NCBI GenBank assembly: GCA_018364455.1
Contig: JAGZLW010000008.1
Span: forward strand, 1-57,883
Reading direction: 5' to 3'
From: Streptococcus mitis
GTDB taxonomy: Bacteria > Bacillota > Bacilli > Lactobacillales > Streptococcaceae
DNA: 57,883 bases
Shown one piece after another: positions 24,887-33,078 of this stretch (positions within the stretch are counted from its first letter, which is position 1; each line of letters begins with the position of its first letter). The notes under the pieces are model-generated. The model worked only from the letters and a program-made list of their open reading frames with translations. It had not been told where the DNA came from and did not search any database. Both the position numbers and the translations under genes were made by a program.

Positions 24887-25744
24887 CTACTTATCCATCA
24901 GATATTGTTCTACCTTGAGTGCCATAACTTCATTATTTTCAATTAGATAGAGCACCTTAGCTTTCATATAATAGTCCTTAGCAACAGAGATATCAAGATC
25001 CTCTGTTACATTTCCCAACAAACAATATAAATCTGCTAGCCTAAAGCTACTATGATATTTGTTACAAAATTCAATCATCTCCAATAATAGCGCTCTGGAC
25101 TTGTCCATCTCCTCCTGTTTCCAAAGGTGGTAACAATAATTGTATTTTATTTTGATATACAACTCAATTTGTTCACGCACACTGGTATCGATTTTTGAAA
25201 GAGCTACGGAAACCTGTTCATATAGTTGTTCAAATTTCTCCTTATCCTCATCATAGCCTAAGAAAATCAGCAGGGTATTCAAAATATATAAGTAGTCCAC
25301 TTTATCAATACTAATCCTACTGAGGATGTCCTCTATTTTTGAAATAGCTAGTTTTAATTGATGTTCACATTGATAGGTTAGAATGGCATCTATCCAGTCC
25401 AGATAAATCTTTTCATCAAAAGATAAGGAAGTCTGTTGCTTTCTTTCTCCCTCAAAAGCATATTTCAAAGAGGCATAATCTTGATTTTCCAACAATGTTT
25501 CAGACAACCTCTTGAAAGCAGACAAGCCTAGAAACTCTTTCGAAATTTCTCCTGAAAAGAAATAGTCCATATTTAAGCCTATTTTTTCAGATAATTTATA
25601 TAACAAATCTGCTCCTGGCATATATTTGCCTTGTTCCATTCGACTTATCTGAGTTTGTTGGCAAATTCCTTCTGCCAATTCTTTTTGCGACCAGCCCAGC
25701 TCTTTTCGCTTATTTTTTAATCTTGTTGCTAATAATGCATGCAT
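24887..25744 (-). CDS. XRE-family regulator with TPR-like domain (PlcR/TprA type)
   Basis: 285 aa from the ATG at 25744, with GGTGG upstream. Helix-turn-helix ELGWSQKELAEGICQQTQIS (about residues 15-34), then repeated helical pairs resembling TPRs, as in the peptide-sensing PlcR and TprA regulators. No obvious peptide precursor was found beside it. A 14-bp inverted repeat (24860-24873 and 25854-25867) flanks the gene. Possible controller of the bacteriocin operon downstream. Confidence 0.75.
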   Translation of the reverse strand: MHALLATRLKNKRKELGWSQKELAEGICQQTQISRMEQGKYMPGADLLYKLSEKIGLNMDYFFSGEISKEFLGLSAFKRLSETLLENQDYASLKYAFEGERKQQTSLSFDEKIYLDWIDAILTYQCEHQLKLAISKIEDILSRISIDKVDYLYILNTLLIFLGYDEDKEKFEQLYEQVSVALSKIDTSVREQIELYIKIKYNYCYHLWKQEEMDKSRALLLEMIEFCNKYHSSFRLADLYCLLGNVTEDLDISVAKDYYMKAKVLYLIENNEVMALKVEQYLMDK

Positions 25745-25853
25745 GCTATCCACCACTATTTATATTCTATAAAAACATTATACTACTTTTTTGAGAAGAT
25801 TATGTCATATTGTCTACAAAGAGTGAACAGATTTCCCTACATGTAAGCAAAAA

Positions 25854-25943
25854 GAGGCTGGGAAAAACTAGCTTCCAAATAAAACCACATAGTGATTTCA
25901 GTCTTGAGTACAATCAAGCTGAAAGAAATACTGTGTGGTTTTT
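25854..25943. repeat. SPRITE-like terminator repeat (copy B, inverted)
   Basis: Begins GAGGCTGGGAAAAA and continues into an imperfect long hairpin with outer arms AAACCACATAGT and ACTGTGTGGTTT. Its first 14 bases are the exact reverse complement of 24860-24873. On the minus strand it terminates the 196-aa gene. Confidence 0.5.
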
Positions 25944-25987
25944 GAATTGTTGAACGTTCTAAGATTCGTTTTTTGGGCAATTGTTAA

Positions 25988-26578
25988 TCAGAATGTTCTT
26001 TTATCTGTCAATAATCCTAGAAAATCTTGTCGTTTCAAGTCGGAGAAATGTTTGGTAGAAAGACTTCCTTTTTGAAGTCCATCATCTCTAACCTGCAAAT
26101 AATAGCTATGTTGGCTTGTTTTAATTGTCAAAAAATCGCCAAATATAAAAAATTTTTTCCAGTTACGAATCTCAAATTCTTTCATCTCTGATTTTGGAAT
26201 GCGGATAAGTCCTTGTCGCAAATCACGATGATGCTCACTTGTGAAAGTCATCCCATTCCCAATATTTCTTATCAGTAGTTCATCTGGAGTTACCATCACC
26301 AGCGCTATTTTAGTTAAGAAAATTTCAACTGTTGGTGGTAAAATAGCCAAATCAAACCAAGGATGTAGGTAGCGATACGCTAAGAAATACTGAGGCTCCT
26401 CACCCAATCCTAGTTGTTTATATAAGGCCTTGACCTCACTATCTAACCTCGCTTCAAAAGACACATCCGAATGCGCTTCTTCCTTCTTCTGATTAAAATA
26501 ACGCATCCAGACTAGGAAACCTATAAAGACTATAATAAATATTCCTGATAAGAGATATTTTAAATTGTAGTTCATCAT
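25988..26578 (-). CDS. Hypothetical single-pass membrane protein with soluble domain
   Basis: 196 aa: one N-terminal membrane helix (residues 7-26), then a cytoplasmic or extracellular domain rich in beta-type segments (VMVTPDELLIRN, FFIFGDFLTIKTSQHSYYLQVR), reminiscent of bacterial PH-like domains though not confidently assigned. Strong ribosome site AGGAGG. It follows a 37-aa membrane peptide on the same strand and is divergent from rgg copy 2. Confidence 0.65.
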   Translation of the reverse strand: MMNYNLKYLLSGIFIIVFIGFLVWMRYFNQKKEEAHSDVSFEARLDSEVKALYKQLGLGEEPQYFLAYRYLHPWFDLAILPPTVEIFLTKIALVMVTPDELLIRNIGNGMTFTSEHHRDLRQGLIRIPKSEMKEFEIRNWKKFFIFGDFLTIKTSQHSYYLQVRDDGLQKGSLSTKHFSDLKRQDFLGLLTDKRTF

Positions 26579-26620
26579 TTAACCTCCTGATTAACTTTTC
26601 TGCCTAAAACAGAGACCTAT

Positions 26621-26734
26621 TTATTTTGAAAATAGTTCCATAACAACCTTAAATAAGACGGGTGTCATTAAAATTAGGATAATTCCTATCACAAATATCA
26701 TGACTACTCGAAAAAGCTCCTTATTTTTAAACAT
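26621..26734 (-). CDS. 37-aa single-helix membrane peptide
   Basis: ATG at 26734 preceded by GGGGTGG. 37 residues: a charged start (MFKNKELFR), one hydrophobic helix (VVMIFVIGIILILM), then PVLFKVVMELFSK. It lies about 42 bases upstream of the 196-aa gene and divergent from rgg copy 2. Candidate target, toxin-like or regulatory peptide; no family recognised. Confidence 0.6.
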   Translation of the reverse strand: MFKNKELFRVVMIFVIGIILILMTPVLFKVVMELFSK

Positions 26735-26897
26735 TTTTCCACCCCTTTTCTAGCTACATCATAGTACTCATTAACCCCATATTAAAATTACACCAAACTT
26801 ATTTTAGCTTTCTTTTTTACTTTTTATATTACTATGATACAATATTTTTAATAGGATTTTATTGTTTGTTAACTTTTTTCACGAAAAGGAGAAAATT

Positions 26898-27761
26898 ATG
26901 CGTTATGATTTCGGAAAAGTATATAAAGAAATACGTGAGTCAAAAGGATTGACCCAAGAAGAGGTCTGCGGAGATGTCCTTTCAAGAACCAGCCTATCAA
27001 AGATTGAAAGTGGCAAGGTAACTCCCAAATATGAAAACATGGAATTTCTTCTCCGACAGATTAATATGAGTTTTGAAGAGTTTGACTATATCTGCCATCT
27101 CTATCAACCTAACCAACGAACAGAAATCATGCAAACTTATCTCAATATGAGTTCTATCATTGGCAGCAGTAGTCTAGTTGATTTTTTTGAAACATGCCAA
27201 AACTATCTCAAGACCCATCATGACCTTCCTATAGAAGAAATAAGGGATATGCTGGAAATTGTCATTCATATCCGTCAACATGGTACAGAGCAACTGTCAA
27301 ACCAAGTGAAACAGACTGTCACAAAACTTTGGGAAAAAATTGAAAAACAAGATACATGGTATGAAAATGACCTAAAAATCCTCAATACCATCCTTTTCAG
27401 CTTTCCCATTGAACACCTCCATCTCATCACTGAAAAAATCTTGCAACGCTTGGAAGTCTATAAAAACTATCAACATCTACATGACTTGCGAGTGACAATC
27501 CTACTCAACCTTTCCACTATTTACTTATACAATCAAGACAAAAACATGTGTCAACAAATCTGCTATACTTTACTAGAGGACGCCAAGAACAAGAAAAGCT
27601 ACGATAGGCTTGCTATCTGCTATGTCCGTATCGGGATTTGTAGGGATGATGCTAGACTTATCCAAAAAGGTTTCTCACTTCTGGAGCTGACCGAGGAAAC
27701 TTCTATGCTGTCTCATCTCAAAAAAGAAGTAGAAACCTATTATCAACCGAAGAAAATATAA
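26898..27761 (+). CDS. Rgg/MutR-family transcriptional regulator (copy 2)
   Basis: 287 aa from ATG at 26898, chosen because AAAAGGAG precedes it and copy 1 starts identically. XRE helix-turn-helix at residues 17-36, Rgg helical domain after. About 35 differences from copy 1, concentrated in residues 85-160, while the last ~110 residues are nearly identical. Promoter TTTACT (26816-26821), 16 nt, TGATACAAT (-10 at 26838-26843). Divergent from the 37-aa and 196-aa genes. Confidence 0.85.
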   Translation: MRYDFGKVYKEIRESKGLTQEEVCGDVLSRTSLSKIESGKVTPKYENMEFLLRQINMSFEEFDYICHLYQPNQRTEIMQTYLNMSSIIGSSSLVDFFETCQNYLKTHHDLPIEEIRDMLEIVIHIRQHGTEQLSNQVKQTVTKLWEKIEKQDTWYENDLKILNTILFSFPIEHLHLITEKILQRLEVYKNYQHLHDLRVTILLNLSTIYLYNQDKNMCQQICYTLLEDAKNKKSYDRLAICYVRIGICRDDARLIQKGFSLLELTEETSMLSHLKKEVETYYQPKKI

Positions 27762-27764
27762 AAA

Positions 27765-27790
27765 GTCGAGGGATTTCCTCGACCTTTTCA
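27765..27790. terminator. Bidirectional terminator between rgg copy 2 and the LysM gene
   Basis: GTCGAGG and CCTCGAC stem with a GATTT-type loop, CTTTT on the plus side and TTTTTAT on the minus side, serving both convergent genes. Confidence 0.8.
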
Positions 27791-27811
27791 TATTATTCTG
27801 TTCGTTATTTC

Positions 27812-28432
27812 TTAATACCAGCCGTTGTTAAGCCAAAAGTTTTTAGCGGCTGTCCATGAACCGTAACGTCCTGCAACGTAGGCATCTGCTACACGTTCTT
27901 GGTTTTCAGCTGAGTAGTCACCGTTCAAGTATGAATCTGTCAATTGGTAACGTCCGATGTAACGTCCGTTTGTAGCTGTGTAGCTACCACCTGATTCTTT
28001 TTGAGCGATCCATTCTTTGGCTTCTGCTTCAGATCCGCTTACAGTTGAAACAACTGTTTCTTCTGCTACTGTTTCGCTTGCTACTGGAGTTTCCTCCTCT
28101 ACTTCTGTAGTTTCTGCCACTGTGGCTGAAACAGTTTCGTCTTGGGCAGCTGGAGCTTCATAAGTCGTTGAAGCTGGTGCTACTGGCGCTGCTGGACCGT
28201 CGATAACCAACTCTTGACCAACATAAATCATATGGATGTTGTCAATGTGGTTGTTTTCTGCCAATTTCTCAACAGTTGTGTTGTGAGTTTCAGCGATTTC
28301 TGAAAGTGTATCACCTTCTTTAACAGTGTAAGTTGATGATTCTTGAGCAGATACAAATGATGGAGCAAATACTGCAAACAAGGCAGCTACTCCTGCAAGA
28401 GTTGTTTTAATCTTTTTAGTTGTTGATTTCAT
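27812..28432 (-). CDS. Secreted LysM-domain cell wall protein
   Basis: 206 aa: signal peptide (cleavage near ASFVSAQE, about residue 30), one LysM domain (YTVKEGDTLSEIAETHNTTV...YVGQELVI, residues 35-78) that binds peptidoglycan, a Thr/Glu/Ala-rich linker, and a C-terminal domain (KEWIAQKESGGSYTATNGRY) resembling small lysozyme/transglycosylase-like folds. It corresponds to the pneumococcal LysM protein in the VicR (WalR) regulon, and a matching site is present upstream. Ribosome site AAGGAG. Confidence 0.88.
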   Translation of the reverse strand: MKSTTKKIKTTLAGVAALFAVFAPSFVSAQESSTYTVKEGDTLSEIAETHNTTVEKLAENNHIDNIHMIYVGQELVIDGPAAPVAPASTTYEAPAAQDETVSATVAETTEVEEETPVASETVAEETVVSTVSGSEAEAKEWIAQKESGGSYTATNGRYIGRYQLTDSYLNGDYSAENQERVADAYVAGRYGSWTAAKNFWLNNGWY

Positions 28433-28479
28433 ATTTGAAAATTCTCCTTCTTTCTATAGTTCTATGATACCCTTTAAAT

Positions 28480-28496
28480 ATTACCGTTTCTTGACA
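28480..28496 (-). promoter_or_regulatory. WalR/VicR-type binding site upstream of the LysM gene
   Basis: Minus strand TGTCAAGAAACGGTAAT: two half sites (TGTCAA and GGTAAT) spaced by 5 bases, close to the WalR consensus TGTWAH-N5-TGTWAH, just above a TATCAT -10 box. VicR control of the pneumococcal homologue is known from memory. Confidence 0.55.
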
Positions 28497-28634
28497 CTTT
28501 TATGTAGAAATATTACAAAATTATTTTTTATTTCCCTAAATAATGTGTTTTTTGTCATAAAAGATACTATTTTTATGCTATTTGAGGTATTAGAAAGGTT
28601 TTCATCCGCAATTAAAGCCAAGACCTTTATTCTT

Positions 28635-28643
28635 TGATATAAT
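28635..28643 (+). promoter_or_regulatory. Extended -10 promoter of sdaAB-sdaAA
   Basis: TGATATAAT with TATAAT at 28638-28643, about 30 bases before the sdaAB ATG; ribosome site AAGGGG follows. Confidence 0.6.
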
Positions 28644-28673
28644 AGAGATAAGAATTTTTATAAGGGGAAACTG

Positions 28674-29345
28674 ATGAAATCACTTCGTTTTCAATCTGTC
28701 TTTGATATCATCGGACCAGTTATGATTGGCCCATCTAGTAGCCATACAGCTGGTGCTGTTCGTATTGGGAAGATTGTCTCTTCCATTTTTGATGATACTC
28801 CGACAGAAGTCGAATTCCAACTTTTTAACTCATTTGCCAAGACCTATCGTGGTCACGGAACAGACCTAGCCCTTGTTGCAGGTATTTTAGGCATGGATAC
28901 AGATGATCCTAACATTCCAAACAGTCTGGAAATTGCCCACAAGCGTGGCATCAAGATTGTCTGGACCATTCAGAAAGACAGCAATGCCCCTCACCCTAAT
29001 ACCACTAAAATTACCGTTAAAAATGCCCACAAGACCATCAGCGTAACTGGTATTTCTATCGGTGGAGGAAATATTCAGGTAACCGAACTCAATGGCTTTG
29101 CCGTCTCTCTCAATATGAATACACCGACTATCATCATCGTTCATCAAGATATTCCAGGTATGATTGCCCTCGTAACAGAAGCCCTTTCACGCTATGGTAT
29201 CAATATCGCCCAGATGAATGTTACTCGTGAAAAAGCTGGTGAAAAAGCCATTATGATTATCGAAGTCGACAGTCGCAACTGTGATGAGGCCATCGAAGAA
29301 ATTCGAAAAATCCCTCATCTCCACAATGTCAATTTCTTTAAATAG
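28674..29345 (+). CDS. sdaAB: L-serine dehydratase, beta subunit
   Basis: 223 aa. N-terminal serine-dehydratase beta domain with DIIGPVMIGPSSSHTAGAVRIG (residues 11-32) and a C-terminal ACT domain (IIVHQDIPGMIALVTEALS). With the alpha subunit it forms an iron-sulphur enzyme converting L-serine to pyruvate and ammonia. Nine bases separate it from sdaAA. Confidence 0.95.
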   Translation: MKSLRFQSVFDIIGPVMIGPSSSHTAGAVRIGKIVSSIFDDTPTEVEFQLFNSFAKTYRGHGTDLALVAGILGMDTDDPNIPNSLEIAHKRGIKIVWTIQKDSNAPHPNTTKITVKNAHKTISVTGISIGGGNIQVTELNGFAVSLNMNTPTIIIVHQDIPGMIALVTEALSRYGINIAQMNVTREKAGEKAIMIIEVDSRNCDEAIEEIRKIPHLHNVNFFK

Positions 29346-29353
29346 GAGGAAGC

Positions 29354-30226
29354 ATGTTTTATTCTATCAAAGAATTGGTCGAGCAAGCAGATCTGGACTT
29401 TCAAGGAAATGTCGCAGAACTCATGATTATAACAGAGTTTGAATTGACCGGTCGCGAACGTGAAGAAGTCCTCCTTCTCATGGAACGCAATCTAGAAGTC
29501 ATGAAAGCCTCTGTCCAACTTGGCCTCAATGAAAATAAATCTCGTAGTGGCCTGACAGGTGGAGATGCTGCCAAATTGGATCATTACATCAAAAACGGAA
29601 AAACTCTATCAGATTACACGATTCTCTCTGCTGCCCGAAATGCCATTGCAGTCAATGAACACAATGCCAAAATGGGCTTGGTTTGTGCCACTCCGACCGC
29701 AGGAAGTGCTGGCTGTCTGCCCTCAGTTCTAACAGCTGCTATTGAAAAATTAGACCTCAGCCACGAGCAACAGCTGGATTTCCTCTTTGCTGCGGGTGCC
29801 TTTGGACTAGTCATCGCAAACAATGCCTCTATCTCAGGTGCTGAGGGTGGGTGTCAAGCTGAAGTTGGTTCGGCCTCTGCTATGAGTGCCGCAGCCTTGA
29901 CTCTAGCTGCTGGTGGGACACCTTATCAGGCCAGTCAGGCCATTGCTTTTGTCATTAAAAATATGCTAGGCCTCATCTGTGACCCTGTTGCCGGCTTGGT
30001 TGAGGTTCCCTGTGTCAAACGCAATGCCATGGGAGCCAGCTTTGCTTTCATTGCAGCAGACATGGCCTTAGCAGGTATCGAATCGAAAATTCCTGTGGAT
30101 GAAGTGATCGATGCCATGTACCAAGTAGGAGCAAGCATGCCAACTGCCTTTCGTGAAACAGCTGAAGGTGGACTCGCTGCCACACCTACTGGTCGTCGCC
30201 TCCAAAAAGAAATTTTCGGAGAATAA
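29354..30226 (+). CDS. sdaAA: L-serine dehydratase, alpha subunit
   Basis: 290 aa. Cysteines for the 4Fe-4S cluster are visible (ATPTAGSAGCLPSV, AEGGCQAEVGSASAM, LICDPVAGLVEVPC). Catalytic half of serine dehydratase, partner of the gene just upstream. Followed after 21 bases by a HAD phosphatase in the same operon. Confidence 0.95.
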   Translation: MFYSIKELVEQADLDFQGNVAELMIITEFELTGREREEVLLLMERNLEVMKASVQLGLNENKSRSGLTGGDAAKLDHYIKNGKTLSDYTILSAARNAIAVNEHNAKMGLVCATPTAGSAGCLPSVLTAAIEKLDLSHEQQLDFLFAAGAFGLVIANNASISGAEGGCQAEVGSASAMSAAALTLAAGGTPYQASQAIAFVIKNMLGLICDPVAGLVEVPCVKRNAMGASFAFIAADMALAGIESKIPVDEVIDAMYQVGASMPTAFRETAEGGLAATPTGRRLQKEIFGE

Positions 30227-30247
30227 GCTTATCAAATAGGAGAAACC

Positions 30248-30880
30248 ATGACCTCTATCACAGCGATTTTTTTCGATCTGGATGGAACCCTCGTTGACAG
30301 TTCTATCGGGATTCACAACGCCTTTACCCATACCTTTAAGGAGCTGGGGGTGCCTAGCCCTGATGCCAAAACGATTCGTGGTTTTATGGGACCGCCTCTC
30401 GAAAGTAGTTTTGCGACCTGCCTGCCCAAAGAACAAATTTCTGAGGCTGTGCAAATTTACCGTTCCTACTACAAGAAAAAAGGCATCCATGAAGCTCAAC
30501 TCTTTCCTCAGATTGTAGACTTGCTTGAGAAGTTATCGAGCAATTACCCTCTTTATATCACCACTACAAAGAATACACCTACCGCTCAAGACATGACTAA
30601 AAACTTGGGAATCCATCATTTCTTTGATGGCATTTATGGCTCCAGCCCTGAAGCACCCCATAAGGCAGATGTCATCCGCCAAGCCTTACAGACACATCAA
30701 CTAGCCCCAGAACAAGCCATCATCATCGGAGATACCAAGTTTGATATGCTGGGAGCTCAAGAAACAGGCATTCAGAAATTGGCCGTCACTTGGGGATTTG
30801 GAGAGCAAGCAGACTTGCTTAACTATCATCCTGATTATATCGCTCATACCCCCTTAGAGGTTTTAGAGTATTTTCAATAA
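30248..30880 (+). CDS. HAD-family hydrolase (phosphoglycolate phosphatase-like)
   Basis: 210 aa with motif I DLDGTLVDS (residues 10-18), motif II TTTKN, and motif III/IV GDTKFDMLGA. This is the Gph/PPase-type HAD subgroup with a helical cap. It dephosphorylates a small phosphometabolite; substrate not deducible. Third gene of the sdaAB operon; an 11-bp-stem terminator follows. Confidence 0.85.
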   Translation: MTSITAIFFDLDGTLVDSSIGIHNAFTHTFKELGVPSPDAKTIRGFMGPPLESSFATCLPKEQISEAVQIYRSYYKKKGIHEAQLFPQIVDLLEKLSSNYPLYITTTKNTPTAQDMTKNLGIHHFFDGIYGSSPEAPHKADVIRQALQTHQLAPEQAIIIGDTKFDMLGAQETGIQKLAVTWGFGEQADLLNYHPDYIAHTPLEVLEYFQ

Positions 30881-30882
30881 CA

Positions 30883-30985
30883 TAGACTGGACAACAACTC
30901 TATTTCAGAAGAAAATGAAGTAAATCTATACATAACAAAACGCATATTACCAAGGTTCTTCAGACCTGATAATATGCGTTTTTCT
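30883..30985. repeat. SPRITE-like terminator repeat (copy C)
   Basis: Shares CTCTATTTCAG...AAAATGAAGTAAAT and the hairpin with copy A. The stem AACGCATATTA (30939-30949) with TAATATGCGTT (30970-30980) is an 11-bp perfect match with T-runs on both strands, ending both the HAD operon and the convergent 616-aa gene. Confidence 0.65.
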
Positions 30986-30989
30986 GTTT

Positions 30990-32840
30990 TTATTCAACGT
31001 GGGTGGTTTGATTGGCAAAGGCGATAATGGCTTGCTTCAACTCATCTCCACTAAGAGTGCGGAACTCTTCAATCTTTTGATCGATGGCTTCTAGAGGCAT
31101 GACATTGACCTTACCAACGAAAATCTTATCCATAACTTGGTTATCAACAAGTTCGGTTGACACCAAGAGTTCTTCGTAAAGTTTTTCACCTGGACGGATT
31201 CCAACTTCAACAATTGGAATTTCGCTCTCAGTGTGTCCACTTAGAAGGACCATTTTCTTAGCCAAGTCATAAATCTTGACTGGTTTGCCCATATCAAGGA
31301 TAAAGACTTCTCCATCTTTAGCATAAGCACCAGCATGGATAACCAAACGGCTAGCTTCTGGAATGGTCATGAAGTAACGGGTCATGCGGAAGTCTGTCAC
31401 CGTTACAGGCCCACCTTCAGCAATCTGACGTTCAAAGACTGGAATCACACTACCACGGCTACCAAGAACATTCCCAAAACGAACTGCACAGTAGGTCGAT
31501 TGGCTACGTTGATTAAAGCCAGTGACAATCAACTCAGCCACGCGCTTGGTTGCTCCCATAACATTTGGTGGATTAACCGCCTTATCTGTCGAAATCATAA
31601 CCATCTTAGGTACTTTGGCTTCATCAACAGCCTTAGCAACATTGTAAGTTCCACGAATATTGTTTTTGAAGGCTTCTTTTGGATTGCGCTCCATCATAGG
31701 AACGTGCTTGTGGGCAGCCGCATGATAAACAATAGCAGGCTTGTACTGTTCAAAGACTTGCAACAAACGGTCATAGTCTTGAATATCGGCAATAACCGGT
31801 ACATAATCAATCCCTTGGAACTTGCGAATCAATTCATGATAAACAAGGTAGATTGAGTTTTCCCCATGACCGAGCAAGACGATGCGTTCAGGATTGAAGC
31901 GACTAACTTGGCGACAGATTTCAGAACCGATTGAGCCACCAGCACCTGTAACCAAGATTGTCTTACCCGTCAGTTCTGCTCCCAGACGCGATTCGTCAAG
32001 ACGAATTTCCTGACGCCCCAAAAGGTCTGTGATATCAATCTTCTGGAAGCCTCCACCTGCTTGGTGAAGTCCTTGAACAACAGTTTCAACCTTAGGCATC
32101 TTGTAACATTTGACTCCCAGCTTATTACACATCTGCAAGATACGTTCATATTCAGACGGGTCAAGTGACGGAATCGCAACGATAACACGCTCGATTTGGT
32201 GGCGTTTGGCTAATTCAGGCAATTCATCATATGAACCCAAAACAGGAATCCCACCAAGTTTTTGTCCTTTTTTCTTAGCGTCCTTATCCAAAATACCAAC
32301 AAGTTCCAAATCACTGGTTGGATGTTGGTAACTATCCATAAAGAGGGCCCCACCATCACCGGCACCAATCAAGAAGGTCCGACGGTGTTCTCCATCACCA
32401 CTGCCTTTTTTGCGTCTAGAGTAGATTAACTGCCAAGTAATCCGTGGCAATAAAATCAAGAAGGTACTCAACAAGATAAAGAGAATGATGAAACGGATTG
32501 AAAAAAGTGGCAAGAAGGCATAGCAGATTCCATAAGACAAAACACTGCTAGCAGTCACACCAAAAAAGATTTTCATGAAATCCGTAATCTTGCTGTAACG
32601 ACTAATACTAGCGTTCAAGCCCCAAAATGCAATCATAAATTGATAAAACAAGAAGGCCAAACTCGTATAGATAATGTAGTCAACAGGTGCTGGATTAATC
32701 AATCCGTAGAATAAAATATAAGATACAATGATGGAAACCACCATACTCAAAATATCAAATATTCCCCAGAAAACCTGTTTTTGTTGTTTATTTAAAATTT
32801 CCACCAGATCAATCACATAATCTGTGAGTTTTTTATTCAT
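30990..32840 (-). CDS. Membrane nucleotide-sugar 4,6-dehydratase/epimerase (CapD/FlaA1/WbpM family)
   Basis: 616 aa: four N-terminal membrane helices (residues 20-130), a CoA-binding-like Rossmann domain (FLIGAGDGGALF), then the catalytic short-chain dehydrogenase domain with VTGAGGSIGSEICRQ (about residues 296-310) and STDKAVNPPNVMGATKR containing the active-site lysine. The family converts UDP-GlcNAc to a 4-keto-6-deoxy sugar for surface polysaccharides such as teichoic acid or capsule sugars. Neighbouring glycosyltransferase supports an envelope role. Confidence 0.88.
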   Translation of the reverse strand: MNKKLTDYVIDLVEILNKQQKQVFWGIFDILSMVVSIIVSYILFYGLINPAPVDYIIYTSLAFLFYQFMIAFWGLNASISRYSKITDFMKIFFGVTASSVLSYGICYAFLPLFSIRFIILFILLSTFLILLPRITWQLIYSRRKKGSGDGEHRRTFLIGAGDGGALFMDSYQHPTSDLELVGILDKDAKKKGQKLGGIPVLGSYDELPELAKRHQIERVIVAIPSLDPSEYERILQMCNKLGVKCYKMPKVETVVQGLHQAGGGFQKIDITDLLGRQEIRLDESRLGAELTGKTILVTGAGGSIGSEICRQVSRFNPERIVLLGHGENSIYLVYHELIRKFQGIDYVPVIADIQDYDRLLQVFEQYKPAIVYHAAAHKHVPMMERNPKEAFKNNIRGTYNVAKAVDEAKVPKMVMISTDKAVNPPNVMGATKRVAELIVTGFNQRSQSTYCAVRFGNVLGSRGSVIPVFERQIAEGGPVTVTDFRMTRYFMTIPEASRLVIHAGAYAKDGEVFILDMGKPVKIYDLAKKMVLLSGHTESEIPIVEVGIRPGEKLYEELLVSTELVDNQVMDKIFVGKVNVMPLEAIDQKIEEFRTLSGDELKQAIIAFANQTTHVE

Positions 32841-32875
32841 AGAAATTTACTCCTCCTTAAAAGAGCCGGATGATT

Positions 32876-33025
32876 ATACTCAATGAAAATCAAAGAGCAA
32901 ACTAGGAAACTAGCCACAGGCTGCTCAAAACACTGTTTTGAGGTTGCAGATAGAACTGACGAAGTCAGTAACATATACCTACGGCAAGGCGACGTTGACG
33001 CGGTTTGAAGAGATTCTCGAAGATC
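32876..33025 (-). repeat. BOX element (A-B-C type, reverse orientation)
   Basis: Contains CTACGGCAAGGCGACG, the conserved box A core, preceded by a box B-like hairpin (CAAAACACTGTTTTGAG, ACTGACGAAGTCAGT) and box C (ACTCAATGAAAATCAAAG...CTAGGAA). About 150 bp between the GT2 gene and the dehydratase. Typical of pneumococcus and close relatives. Confidence 0.9.
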
Positions 33026-33078
33026 ATTATATTGTTATTATAACACTTTTTCTCTAGTTTACGATTTGCTACAATCTT

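Larger units (their letters stand above)
26806..27847 (+). repeat. Right copy of the ~1 kb direct repeat (rgg module)
   Basis: Same-orientation counterpart of 16385-17427. Here the LysM gene at the right edge is intact, so this is probably the ancestral site and the left copy carries the truncated LysM end. Confidence 0.85.

Noticed and set aside
25810..25854. 14-codon ORF (MSYCLQRVNRFPYM) opposite the PlcR-like gene, considered as a peptide pheromone
   Set aside because: It has only a marginal ribosome site, no hydrophobic or signal-like part, and no similarity to SHP or Phr precursors.
28490..28520. TGTAATATTTCTACA considered as a second WalR box
   Set aside because: The second half site is reversed relative to the direct-repeat consensus; the site at 28480-28496 fits better.
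30068..30499. 143-aa minus-strand frame over the sdaAA-HAD junction
   Set aside because: It covers two well-supported genes on the other strand; shadow frame.
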